Shown: piece after piece, positions 18,337 through 26,297 of the stretch
How positions within the stretch are numbered: position 1 is the stretch's first letter
Layout of the letters: every line of letters starts with the position of its first letter
NCBI RefSeq assembly: GCF_006716745.1
Contig: NZ_VFPP01000001.1
Coordinates: 2,728,001-2,792,000, forward strand
Direction: 5' to 3'
DNA from: Saccharothrix saharensis
Lineage (GTDB): Bacteria > Actinomycetota > Actinomycetes > Mycobacteriales > Pseudonocardiaceae
DNA length: 64,000 bases
Notes under the pieces: model-generated
What the model was told of the DNA's origin: nothing
The model's input: only the letters and a program-made list of their open reading frames with translations
Database searches by the model: none
Made by a program: the position numbers and the translations under genes

Positions 18337-19218
18337 CTAGAGCCGGCGCCGCCGGGTGGGCACCGCCGCGGCCTTCTCGGTGCCCAGGAAGCCCAGCAGC
18401 AGCTTGGTGACGATCTCCGGCTGGTCCAGCGGGATCCAGTGGCTGGCGTCCTCGACGCGCTCGTAGCGCCACGAGCCCTTGACGAACTTCGCGGAACCCG
18501 TCATGCCCTCTTCGAGCAGCGCCTTGTCCCCGGTGGACCAGATGCCGAGGGTGGGCGCGAGCACGGGCGGGAAGTTGCCCTCCACGCGCAGCTCTGCCTC
18601 GGGCGAGCGGTTGGCGCGGTACCAGTTCAGCGCCGCGGTGAGCGCGCCCGGCTTGGCCAGCTCGCGCGGGTAGCGCTGGTGGTCGCCCTCGCCGCCCATG
18701 ATCTCCTTGAACAGCCGCCACCCGTTGCGCCGCAGGAGCTGCTCGCTCACCCCGGGGAACTGGTAGAAGAGCATGTACCAACTGGCCTTGCGCTGCTCGA
18801 TCGACGGCGTGCTGAACACGCCGGGGTGGCCGACCGACAGCACGGCGAGGTGGTCGACGCGGCGCGGCATCAGGAACGCGTACATCCACGCGATGGCGGC
18901 GCCCCAGTCGTGCCCGACGATGTGCGCCTTGGGGATGCCGAGGTGCTGCGTCAGCGCGACGACGTCGTTGACGATCGTGCGCATGTCGTAGGCCTCGACC
19001 TCCTGCGGCTTGCCCGACTCGCCGAAACCGCGCAGGTCGGGCGCGATGACGCGGAAGCCCGCCTCCACCAGGGGGTCGATCTGGTGCCGCCACAGGTAGT
19101 GCGAGTCGGGGAAGCCGTGCAGCAGCACGACCGGGTCGCCCTCGCCCTTGTCCACGTAGGCGATGTCGACGCCGTTGACGTGCGCCGACCCGGTCAGCAG
19201 GGTGTCCTTGACGCTCAT
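18337..19218 (-). CDS. Epoxide hydrolase-like alpha/beta hydrolase
   Basis: The 293-residue protein shows HGFPDSHYLW (oxyanion region), nucleophile Asp104 in VGHDWGAAIAW, an Asp in STGDKAL and the His in DASHWIPLD. The Asp nucleophile followed by Trp marks the epoxide hydrolase/haloalkane dehalogenase group rather than esterases. It overlaps the flavoprotein gene by 4 bp, so opening of an epoxide made by that flavoprotein is a reasonable inference. It is 50 bp upstream of the transacylase gene. Confidence 0.87.
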   Translation of the reverse strand: MSVKDTLLTGSAHVNGVDIAYVDKGEGDPVVLLHGFPDSHYLWRHQIDPLVEAGFRVIAPDLRGFGESGKPQEVEAYDMRTIVNDVVALTQHLGIPKAHIVGHDWGAAIAWMYAFLMPRRVDHLAVLSVGHPGVFSTPSIEQRKASWYMLFYQFPGVSEQLLRRNGWRLFKEIMGGEGDHQRYPRELAKPGALTAALNWYRANRSPEAELRVEGNFPPVLAPTLGIWSTGDKALLEEGMTGSAKFVKGSWRYERVEDASHWIPLDQPEIVTKLLLGFLGTEKAAAVPTRRRRL

Positions 19219-20465
19219 GCCCTCTCCCTGAACAGCCTCTCGGCGAAGAACTCGCTGAACCCGAACTCCGGCACGTCCTCCGGCGGGACCATGTTGAGCA
19301 GGCCGGTCACCGACGCGGCGAAGTTCTCGGCCATCAACTCGCGCGCCCGGCGGCGGCGTTCGGCGGCGGCGGGCCCGAACTCGCAGTGCAGCTTGGCGAT
19401 GATGCCCGCGCCGAAGTGCAGCCGGTCCATCCGGAACTTCCGCTCGGCCAGGTACCCCTCGAAGGCGGCGGGTGACCAGTCGTCGCCGCCGGTCAGCACC
19501 TCGCACACGGCCCGGGTGTCGCGCAGGCTGCACGACAGGCCGGTGCCGAGCACCGTGTCGGCGTTGCCCGCCTCGTCCCCGACGAGCACCACGCCGTCCA
19601 GGACGATCGGCTGCTCGGGGAACATCGCCACCGACGGCCACAGCTTGAGCGGCCCGATCGCCTTCGCGGCGCCGTACACGGCCTTGCCGCGGTCGGGCAG
19701 GGAGGCCAGCTCGAAGTCCGCGATGAACCGCTTCTCGCCCTCCGGGCCCTGGTAGAGCTTCCGGTTGGCGGTCGGGAAGTTGATGTAGAGCCGGGCGTTG
19801 CCGTCGCCCTGCGGGAACACCATGAACATCTTCTCGTCCTCGGTGCCCATCGCCTGCACGTCCATCGGCCAGTCGTCCAGGCCGGTGACGCGCAACCCGC
19901 CGCCCCAGTGGTGCACCGAGGTCGCCATGGACACGCCGACCTGGCGGCCGACCGTGCAGCCGCGGCCGGTGGCGCCGATGACCATGCGCGGCCTGGCCAG
20001 GTGCTCCTGCCCGGCCCGGGTCCAGCGGACCTCCGGGCTGGTCCCGGCGGTGACCTGCACCCGCTGCGCGCCCATGACCACCGTCGCGCCGTTGTCCTCG
20101 GCCTGCTCGGCCATCAGCGCGCAGACCTCGTGGTGCGGGAACGACATGGGGCCGCCGACACCGGGCACGAACCGCGTCATGTCCACGGTCTCCGCCTCGG
20201 CCGGGTCGACCGTCTCGTCCCACTGCGTCCACTCGCGGATCTCCCACGCGCCGCCGAAGCCGAACGCGTCCTCCACGCCCAACCTCTGCGCCTCGCGCAG
20301 GCCCCACGGCGCGATCCACTCGCCCCGCACGATGTCCTGGTACGTCTCCTGCTTCTCCAACAGCACCACGGACAGGCCGTTCAGCGCGAGGTTGGCCGCG
20401 GCGGACGCGCCCGCGATGCCGCCGCCCACCACGACGACGTCGATCCCGGTGTGCTCGACGGTCAT
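19215..20465 (-). CDS. FAD-dependent monooxygenase/oxidoreductase
   Basis: This 416-residue PHBH-fold protein has the N-terminal GGGIAGA dinucleotide motif (residues 14-20), an internal MVIGATGRGCTVGRQ segment in the DG position and the second FAD motif VLVGDEAGNADTVLGTGL near residue 320. The group includes epoxidases and hydroxylases. There is no halogenase WxWxIP motif. The start overlaps the nitroreductase stop and the end overlaps the epoxide-hydrolase start, making a likely redox/epoxidation block. The substrate is not determinable. Confidence 0.85.
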   Translation of the reverse strand: MTVEHTGIDVVVVGGGIAGASAAANLALNGLSVVLLEKQETYQDIVRGEWIAPWGLREAQRLGVEDAFGFGGAWEIREWTQWDETVDPAEAETVDMTRFVPGVGGPMSFPHHEVCALMAEQAEDNGATVVMGAQRVQVTAGTSPEVRWTRAGQEHLARPRMVIGATGRGCTVGRQVGVSMATSVHHWGGGLRVTGLDDWPMDVQAMGTEDEKMFMVFPQGDGNARLYINFPTANRKLYQGPEGEKRFIADFELASLPDRGKAVYGAAKAIGPLKLWPSVAMFPEQPIVLDGVVLVGDEAGNADTVLGTGLSCSLRDTRAVCEVLTGGDDWSPAAFEGYLAERKFRMDRLHFGAGIIAKLHCEFGPAAAERRRRARELMAENFAASVTGLLNMVPPEDVPEFGFSEFFAERLFRERA

Positions 20466-21190
20466 GCCTGCCACCTCTCCCAGGACGTGCGCTCCTTGGC
20501 CGAAACCCTCTTCGCGGGGCGGAAATCGGTGCCGATCGTGTAGGCGACCGGTACCAGGCAGATCTGGGTGACGCCGGCGGGGATGCCGAGCAGCTCGCCG
20601 ACCTGCCGCTCGAACGGCAGGTGCATGCACGTGATCGTGCTGCCGAGGCCGCGGCTGCGCAGGGCCAGTTGGAACGACCAGACGGCGGGGAAGATCGAGC
20701 CGTAGAAGTTGCTGGCCCGCATGGCCCCGATCCGCACGCCCTCCTGCCAGGTGCCGAGGTTGCGGGTGCCGGTCGCGCCGAGCCACTCGGCGTCGATCGC
20801 GCCGATGTCCGGCGGCCGACCGAGCACGCACGGGATCACCAGCGCGGGCACCCTGGCGATGGTCTCGGCCAGGGTGGCGGCGGAGGCGTTGTTCTTCCTG
20901 GCCTGCGGGTTGTTGCGCCGGCGCCCGGACCGCGTCCACACCTCCTTCTGGTGGAACTGCCAGGAGATGTCGAACAGCTCCGCGAGCTGGTCCTTCACCG
21001 CCTGCTCGGTGATCACGACCCAGCGCCAGTTCTGCTGGTCGTTCGCGGTCGGCGCCTGGACGGCGACCTCCAGCGCCTCCTCGATCACCTCGCGCGGCAC
21101 GGGCCGGTCGAGGTCGAGCCGGCGGCGCACCGACCGGGTGGTGGTCAGCAGCCGGTCGGTCTCCAGCACGTCGAAGGGTGCGCCGGTCAT
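20462..21190 (-). CDS. Nitroreductase-family flavoprotein
   Basis: The 242-residue FMN-binding protein begins TTTRSVRRRLDLDRPVP, followed by EEALEVAVQAPTANDQQNWR, the standard FMN-binding N-terminus, and has a late SRGLGSTITCMHL segment. Family members reduce nitro groups, quinones or enones, or dehydrogenate. It overlaps both neighbours, the KS-CLF gene and the flavoprotein gene. In this setting it could be a flavin enzyme that reduces or oxidises polyketide double bonds. No sugar N-oxygenase is present that would make a nitro sugar. Confidence 0.87.
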   Translation of the reverse strand: MTGAPFDVLETDRLLTTTRSVRRRLDLDRPVPREVIEEALEVAVQAPTANDQQNWRWVVITEQAVKDQLAELFDISWQFHQKEVWTRSGRRRNNPQARKNNASAATLAETIARVPALVIPCVLGRPPDIGAIDAEWLGATGTRNLGTWQEGVRIGAMRASNFYGSIFPAVWSFQLALRSRGLGSTITCMHLPFERQVGELLGIPAGVTQICLVPVAYTIGTDFRPAKRVSAKERTSWERWQA

Positions 21191-23460
21191 ACCGCACCCA
21201 GCAGGGTCCCGCCGCGCACCGAGCCGGGCGCGGCGCTGAGCACGAGGGCCTTGGCCGGTGCGGCCGGCAGCTCCGGCTTGGTGACGTAGGACTCGACCGC
21301 GCCGGCACGAGGGCTGCTCAGCCCCGCGACGGCCGGTGCGACGCCGTCGCGCAGGGCGAGCGCGGCCAGCGCCAGGTTCAGCGCGCCGGTGGCCGCGCCC
21401 GCGTCACCGGTCAGGCCCGCGGTGGCGGTGAGCCGGGCGGACGGGACGGCGTCGAGCACCGCGCCCGCCTCCGCCTCGTCGGTCGCGCCGCCGGTGGCCG
21501 CACCGACCACCAGGTCCACGCCTTCGGTGGGCAGCGCGGCGATGGCGCGCTCCACCAGGGACCGCTCGTCGCCCGCTCCGGCTCCCGCGTGGGCGCTGCC
21601 CAGCACCCGCGCGTACGGGGTCGCACCCCGGGCGGCGGCGTGCGCGGCGGACTCGACGACCAGGGCCACCGACGCGGACGCGGACGCCTCGCCCGAGTTC
21701 CGGTCGTAGGGGTTCACCTGCGTGCCGTCGCCGGACCTCGACGCCTCGTCGGCGGCGACCACGATCACCACCTCCGCCTTGCCCGCGCGGATGGTCTCCA
21801 CCGCGCAGTCCAGCGCGATGGACGCCGACGCGTTGCCGTTGCAGATGGTGGTGGTCGGGCCGCGCAGGCCCAAGGTCTGGCAGACCGCGCCGCCGGTGGC
21901 GTTGAGCACCACGTTGGAGAAGCTGAGCACGGCGGGCTTGTTCGGGTTCGCCAGCACGCTCTCGTCGAACCCGTCGGTGCTCTCCACCGAGCCCGCCGCG
22001 GTGGCGAAGATGACGCCCACGTTGTCCAGGGCGGCGCGGGGCAGCTTCAGCTCGGCGTCCTCCCAGGCGAGCCGGGAGGCGGCGATCGCCATGCGGGACA
22101 GGTTGTTCATGTGCCGCCACAGCGAGCGCGGCGCGAACGTGCGGCCCTCCAGGGACGGCTCCGCGCCGACCGCGGTGCGGCCGTTGGCGACCGCCTCGGC
22201 GACCTCGGCGATGCCGGTGCCCAGGCCGGTGACCGGTCCGAGGCCGGTGAGGACGACCTCGGTGGCGGGCAGTTCGTCGTACTCGCGCGGCCCGCCGGGG
22301 CGGCGCAGCACGAGCGAGGCGTTGTTGCCGCCGAACGCGTAGTTGTTGGAGACCACGACGTCCATGTCCAGCGCACGCGCGGTGTTCGGCACGAAGTCCA
22401 AGGTGGACTGCGCGATCGCCTCTTCGGTGAACCCGATGGTGGGCGGTGCGGTCGCGGTGCGCAGGGCCAGCACGCTGGCCACCGCCTCGACCGCGCCCGC
22501 CGCGCCCAGCGTGTGCCCGATGAAGCTCTTGATGCTGCTGGTCGGCACCTGCGGCGCCCGCTCGCCGAACACGGCGCGCATGACCTTCTTCTCCATGGCG
22601 TCGTTGGCGGGCGTGCCGGTGCCGTGCCCGTTGACGTAGTCCACGGCGTCGGCGTCCAGACCGGCGTCGGCCAGCGCCCGGCGCATGGCCGTGGCGCCGC
22701 CGCGGCCGGTCGGGTCCGGCGCGGTGGCGTGGTAGGCGTCGGCGGACAGGCCGTAGCCCGCGACCTCGGCCAGCGGCTCCGCGCCCCGGGCCAGCGCGTG
22801 GTCCAGCGCCTCCACGACCAGGAACGCGGCGCCCTCGCCCAGGTTCAGGCCGTCCGAGCGGCTGTAGGGGCCGCACGGGCGGGGGCTGAGGGCCTGGAGG
22901 CCCGCGAACCCCGCGTAGGTGCCGAACAACAGGGGGTCGACGCCGCCGGCGAGCACCACGTCCGCCTCACCGGTGAGGATCTTGTCCTTCGCCAGGCCGA
23001 CCGCGTTGCCACCCGCCGCGCACGCGGTCGAGACCAGGATGCGCGGCCCGGCCAGGCCCAGCTTGTGGGCGACGACGTCACCGGTGGCGTGCATCGGCTG
23101 GTAGCCGCCCGCAGCGGTCGGAGTGGCCTGGCACTTGCCGAGGACCAGTCCGAACCGCTCGGCGGGCAGGTCCGCGGGCGTGGTCGTGCCCAGTCCCGCC
23201 TGGGCGACCGCCTGCCGGGCCGCGACGAGGGCGAGCCGGGCCGTGCGGTCCAGTCCCGTGTCCTCGGCCGGCAGTTGCGCGTCGATCCACCCGTCGGGCA
23301 CCTGGCCCGCGAACCTGGCCTCGAACGCGGCGAACCGCTCGTCGTCCACGGCGGTGATGCCGCCCCCGCCGGCGGTGAGCCGCGCCCAGAACTCCTCCGG
23401 GTCCCGACCGACCGCGCAGATCACCCCGACCCCGGTGATGACCACTGGCCGCAGCGCCAT
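21187..23460 (-). CDS. Fused ketosynthase and chain-length factor (KS-CLF in one chain)
   Basis: The 757-residue protein has two thiolase-fold halves. Half 1 (residues 1-390) is an active KS: Cys147 in VSTACAAGG, His279 in NGHGTGTP and His316 in SFIGHTLGAAG. Half 2 (398-757) restarts with VVLTGLGPVTGLG but has Ala544 (NGNASAS) where the Cys should be and lacks both His motifs, as a chain-length factor does. Type II PKSs normally encode these as separate overlapping genes. The operon supplies FabG-, FabZ- and ACP-like partners, so a reduced rather than poly-keto chain is likely. ATG at 23460 has a GGAGGAG site; a start at 23493 is less likely. Confidence 0.9.
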   Translation of the reverse strand: MALRPVVITGVGVICAVGRDPEEFWARLTAGGGGITAVDDERFAAFEARFAGQVPDGWIDAQLPAEDTGLDRTARLALVAARQAVAQAGLGTTTPADLPAERFGLVLGKCQATPTAAGGYQPMHATGDVVAHKLGLAGPRILVSTACAAGGNAVGLAKDKILTGEADVVLAGGVDPLLFGTYAGFAGLQALSPRPCGPYSRSDGLNLGEGAAFLVVEALDHALARGAEPLAEVAGYGLSADAYHATAPDPTGRGGATAMRRALADAGLDADAVDYVNGHGTGTPANDAMEKKVMRAVFGERAPQVPTSSIKSFIGHTLGAAGAVEAVASVLALRTATAPPTIGFTEEAIAQSTLDFVPNTARALDMDVVVSNNYAFGGNNASLVLRRPGGPREYDELPATEVVLTGLGPVTGLGTGIAEVAEAVANGRTAVGAEPSLEGRTFAPRSLWRHMNNLSRMAIAASRLAWEDAELKLPRAALDNVGVIFATAAGSVESTDGFDESVLANPNKPAVLSFSNVVLNATGGAVCQTLGLRGPTTTICNGNASASIALDCAVETIRAGKAEVVIVVAADEASRSGDGTQVNPYDRNSGEASASASVALVVESAAHAAARGATPYARVLGSAHAGAGAGDERSLVERAIAALPTEGVDLVVGAATGGATDEAEAGAVLDAVPSARLTATAGLTGDAGAATGALNLALAALALRDGVAPAVAGLSSPRAGAVESYVTKPELPAAPAKALVLSAAPGSVRGGTLLGAV

Positions 23461-23506
23461 GCTTGCTCCTCCTCGCGACCCCCGGGCGACCACCCGGGTG
23501 ACCAGA

Positions 23507-24580
23507 TCAGATGATCGGGGTGCTCCAGCTCTTGGGCGTGACGTACGGGCTGGTCAGCGTGGTGACCTCGGTGTCGCCGACGGTGAGCTTGAGCCCGGCG
23601 GCGGCCAGGTCCGGCGGCAGCCGCAGCAGGCCGAGGGCGGACTTCAGCCCGACGCTGTGCACCGCGTGCACGACCTCGCCGATCGTCTCCCCGCCCACGG
23701 TGACCGGCGTGCCCGGCGCGGGAACCTCGGTGCCGCCGGAGAAACCGACCGTGCGGCGCTCGGCCGTGCCCTCGAAGGCGGCCACCACCGCGTCACGCCC
23801 GACGAACTCGTCCTTGGTGATGTCCACGAGCCAGCCCGCGCCCATCTCCAGCACGTCGACGCCCCCGCCCGCCTCGTGGCGCACGACCGGCTGCCGCACT
23901 TCCAGCATCGCCAGCTCCACGGCCTCCTGGCCGGCGGGCACGGTCTGCTCCAGGGCCTTGGTCCACAGCCGCTCGGCCGATTCGCGCGGCACCAGCACCT
24001 TGTAGCCGTACTCGCCCGTCACGCCCGTGCGGGCGAAGACGATGTCCACGCCGTCCCACTGGGTGTCCACGACGGACTCGAACGGCAGCGCGGCCAGCTC
24101 GCCGTCGATCAGCCGGCCGACCACACCCCACGCGTACGGGCCCTCCAGGCCGAAGAGCGCGTGCTCGGCGGTGCGGTCGGTGATCTCCACGCCGGGCTCG
24201 GCGTGCGCGCGCAGGTGCTCCAGCAGCCGGGTGCCCGCGCCGGTGGAGGACTCCAGCAGCAGGCCGTCCTCCCGGCCCCACACCACGACCTGGTCCACGA
24301 CGGTGCCGTCCTCGGCGAGCACCAGGCTCGTCATGCAGCGCTCGGCGGTCAGGTACTCCACGTCGCGCGCCAGCACCTTCTGCGCGAAGTCGGTGGCGCC
24401 GCCGCCGGACAGCTCGATGATCCGCTCGCCGGACAGGTCCAGCAGGGCGGCCCGCTCCCGGATCGCCTCGTACTCGGCGTCGAGCGTGCTGAACCGCAGC
24501 GCGACCTCGGCGTCCAGGACGGTGCCGTACACGGCGCCGTCGGGGTGCGCGGCCTTCACCGGCGACGTCAGGGATTCCAT
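23507..24580 (-). CDS. GcvT/aminomethyltransferase-like folate-binding protein
   Basis: The 357-residue protein follows the GcvT/YgfZ layout: EYEAIRERAALLDLSGERII near residue 36, a central region with FARTGVTGEYGYKVLVP and the C-terminal barrel (DEFVGRDAVVAAFEG, ALGLLRLPPDLA). GcvT uses tetrahydrofolate to take up a methylene group; relatives demethylate or act as folate-dependent sensors. No other glycine-cleavage gene is nearby and the gene sits between the dehydratase and KS-CLF genes, so a biosynthetic role such as one-carbon transfer or O-demethylation is likely but unproven. Confidence 0.82.
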   Translation of the reverse strand: MESLTSPVKAAHPDGAVYGTVLDAEVALRFSTLDAEYEAIRERAALLDLSGERIIELSGGGATDFAQKVLARDVEYLTAERCMTSLVLAEDGTVVDQVVVWGREDGLLLESSTGAGTRLLEHLRAHAEPGVEITDRTAEHALFGLEGPYAWGVVGRLIDGELAALPFESVVDTQWDGVDIVFARTGVTGEYGYKVLVPRESAERLWTKALEQTVPAGQEAVELAMLEVRQPVVRHEAGGGVDVLEMGAGWLVDITKDEFVGRDAVVAAFEGTAERRTVGFSGGTEVPAPGTPVTVGGETIGEVVHAVHSVGLKSALGLLRLPPDLAAAGLKLTVGDTEVTTLTSPYVTPKSWSTPII

Positions 24581-24587
24581 TGTCGTG

Positions 24588-25067
24588 TCAAACCTTTCCG
24601 GTAGGGCTGGTGGCTGCCGGGTCCGCGATGGTGATGGTGCCCTCGGCGGCGACCTGGCCGTCGACCCTGGCGCTCACCTTGAACTCGCTGAAGCCTCGGC
24701 CCCCCGCCGTGCGGTCGGCGGTGAGGACGAGCTGGTCCCCCGGCACGATGGGACGGCGGAACCGCATCGCCCGCACGCCCGCGAGGTAGCCGATCGGCCC
24801 CGCGCCGGCGAGGGCGAACACCACGCCGGCCAGCTGGGCCATCGCCTCGACGACGATCACGCCCGGAAGCACGGCCGCGGTCGGGAAGTGCCCCTGGAAC
24901 CACATCTCCGTGGCGGCGACGTTCTTGATCCCGACCGCGCCGACGCCCGGCTCGACCTTCTCGACCCGGTCGATCAGCAGGAAGGGCCAGCGGTGCGGCA
25001 GGACCTCCCGGAGCTGGTCGTTGCTCAGCGACGTCCCCGCCCGCACGGGCTCCCGGGTGGTCGTCAT
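24588..25067 (-). CDS. FabZ-type (3R)-hydroxyacyl-ACP dehydratase
   Basis: This 159-residue single hot-dog protein has LPHRWPFLLIDRV (residues 23-35), catalytic His60 in GHFPTAAVLPG and Glu74 in VEAMAQ. It removes water from beta-hydroxyacyl-ACP. It lies directly after the ACP gene, with which it overlaps by 4 bp, and before the GcvT-like gene. With the ketoreductase it points to a polyene or reduced chain. A very long frame over this gene and its neighbours is a coding shadow; ATG at 25067 is the homologous start. Confidence 0.92.
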   Translation of the reverse strand: MTTTREPVRAGTSLSNDQLREVLPHRWPFLLIDRVEKVEPGVGAVGIKNVAATEMWFQGHFPTAAVLPGVIVVEAMAQLAGVVFALAGAGPIGYLAGVRAMRFRRPIVPGDQLVLTADRTAGGRGFSEFKVSARVDGQVAAEGTITIADPAATSPTGKV

Positions 25068-25369
25068 GCCGAACCGGTCGGCGCCTGCTCGACGAGGGCC
25101 GGGTTCACGTGGTCGGCCAGGCGCGACACCGAACCGAACACCGACATGTCGCTGTCGTAGAGGGCGACGCCGAACTCGGCCTCGATCGCCACGTACAGCT
25201 CCAGCACGTCGAGGCTGTCCAACTCCAGGCCGCGCCCGAACAGCGGCTGGTCGTCGGTGATCCACGCGGGCTCGATCGGCAGGTCGAGCCGCGAAACGAT
25301 CATCTTCTTGATCTGGGCGCACGTGTCGTGCCGGGCGGCCGCCGTGGCGCGCAGTTCGTCGAGGTTCAC
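25064..25369 (-). CDS. Acyl carrier protein of the PKS
   Basis: The 101-residue carrier protein has Ser52 in GLELDSLDVLEL, a variant of the DSL site, and an acidic helix 2 (ELYVAIEAEFG). The N-terminal 15 residues are somewhat longer than in FabC-type ACPs. GTG at 25369 has a GGAAGG site 6 bases upstream. It is placed between ketoreductase and dehydratase and is the only ACP in this operon. Confidence 0.9.
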   Translation of the reverse strand: MNLDELRATAAARHDTCAQIKKMIVSRLDLPIEPAWITDDQPLFGRGLELDSLDVLELYVAIEAEFGVALYDSDMSVFGSVSRLADHVNPALVEQAPTGSA

Positions 25370-25408
25370 GCTTGTCCTTCCGTCCGCTGGGTGGTCCGGC
25401 TCGATGGG

Positions 25409-26155
25409 TCAGCCGAGGCCGCCGCCGTTGGCGACGAACGTCTCGCTGGTGATGTAGGAAGCCTTGTCCGAGGCCAGGAACGTGACCAGGTTCGCGATCT
25501 CCTCGGGTCGGCCCATGCGACCGAGCCGGATGCGCGAGGCGTAGCCGTCGCGCAGCTTCGCGGGGATGACCTTGGTCATGTCGGTCTCGACGAACCCCGG
25601 CGCCACCACGTTGACGCGCACGCCGTGCGGCGCGGCCTCGTAGGACAGCGCCTTGGTGAACGCGATGATCGCGCCCTTGGACGCGACGTAGTTCGTCTGC
25701 CCGGGGAAGCCGCCGTCCAGGCCGCTCGCGGAGCTGAGGGTCACGATCGCGCCGCGCCGCTGGTGCTGCATGATGCGCATCGCCTCGCGGCAGGCCAGGA
25801 ACGTGCCGTGCACGTTGATGTCCAACGTCTCGCGGAACGTGGCGCTGCTCATCGCGACCAGGTGCCGGTCGCGGGTCACGCCCGCGCTGGTGACCAGCAC
25901 GTCGAGCCTGCCGTGCTCGGAGCGCACGGAGCGGAACAGCTCGCGCACCGCGTCCTCGTCGGTCACGTCGGCCCGCACCGCGCTCGCGCTGCCACCGCTC
26001 CGCTCGACCTGCGCGACCAGTTCCTTGGCCTGTTCCTCCGAGCGCGAGTAGTTGACCACGACGTGCACGCCGTGGGCCGCCAGGTCGACCACGACGGCCC
26101 GCCCGATCCCGCGCGATCCGCCGGTGACCACGGCGACCGATCCTTCGGCGAACAT
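25409..26155 (-). CDS. 3-oxoacyl-ACP reductase (FabG-like SDR)
   Basis: The 248-residue SDR has TGGSRGIG (residues 11-18), Asn114, Ser142, Tyr156 (TNYVASKGA) and Lys160, all catalytic positions present. The C-terminal VANGGGLG differs slightly from the usual VDGGL.G. It should reduce the beta-keto thioester on the ACP. It is the first gene of the large minus operon, with a GGGGAGG site before ATG 26155, and it diverges from the flavoprotein at 26298. Confidence 0.92.
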   Translation of the reverse strand: MFAEGSVAVVTGGSRGIGRAVVVDLAAHGVHVVVNYSRSEEQAKELVAQVERSGGSASAVRADVTDEDAVRELFRSVRSEHGRLDVLVTSAGVTRDRHLVAMSSATFRETLDINVHGTFLACREAMRIMQHQRRGAIVTLSSASGLDGGFPGQTNYVASKGAIIAFTKALSYEAAPHGVRVNVVAPGFVETDMTKVIPAKLRDGYASRIRLGRMGRPEEIANLVTFLASDKASYITSETFVANGGGLG

Positions 26156-26297
26156 GGCGCCTCCCCACGTTGTCCAAGGCTTGCCCGCTGCGCACGCCGT
26201 CGTTCGCCACAAAGCTACTGACCTGCGACTTCAGTGCTCTATCACTTCGATATCCGTCTCCTTGACGTCCCCGCGGCGGTGTCGCAGGCTCATGCAC
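26156..26297. promoter_or_regulatory. Divergent promoter region of the PKS operon and the FAD monooxygenase
   Basis: These 142 bp separate the first genes of two divergent units. The right half (about 26205-26265) is relatively AT-rich, with ACAAAGCTACTGACC and GCTCTATCACTTCGATATC. It must hold the promoters, but no clear -35/-10 pair and none of the CCCCTATCC motif seen in the sugar region was found. Confidence 0.4.

Noticed and set aside
19215..20465. Flavin-dependent halogenase
   Set aside because: The WxWxIP motif of halogenases is absent; the protein fits epoxidases and hydroxylases of the PHBH fold instead.
20462..21190. Nitro-sugar pathway involving the nitroreductase
   Set aside because: No sugar N-oxygenase of the acyl-CoA dehydrogenase-like type is present, and the gene lies in the PKS operon, not with the sugar genes.
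21178..23514. 778-codon plus-strand frame opposite KS-CLF
   Set aside because: Mirror frame of a well supported gene, with Gly/Arg/Val/His-rich sequence and no motif.
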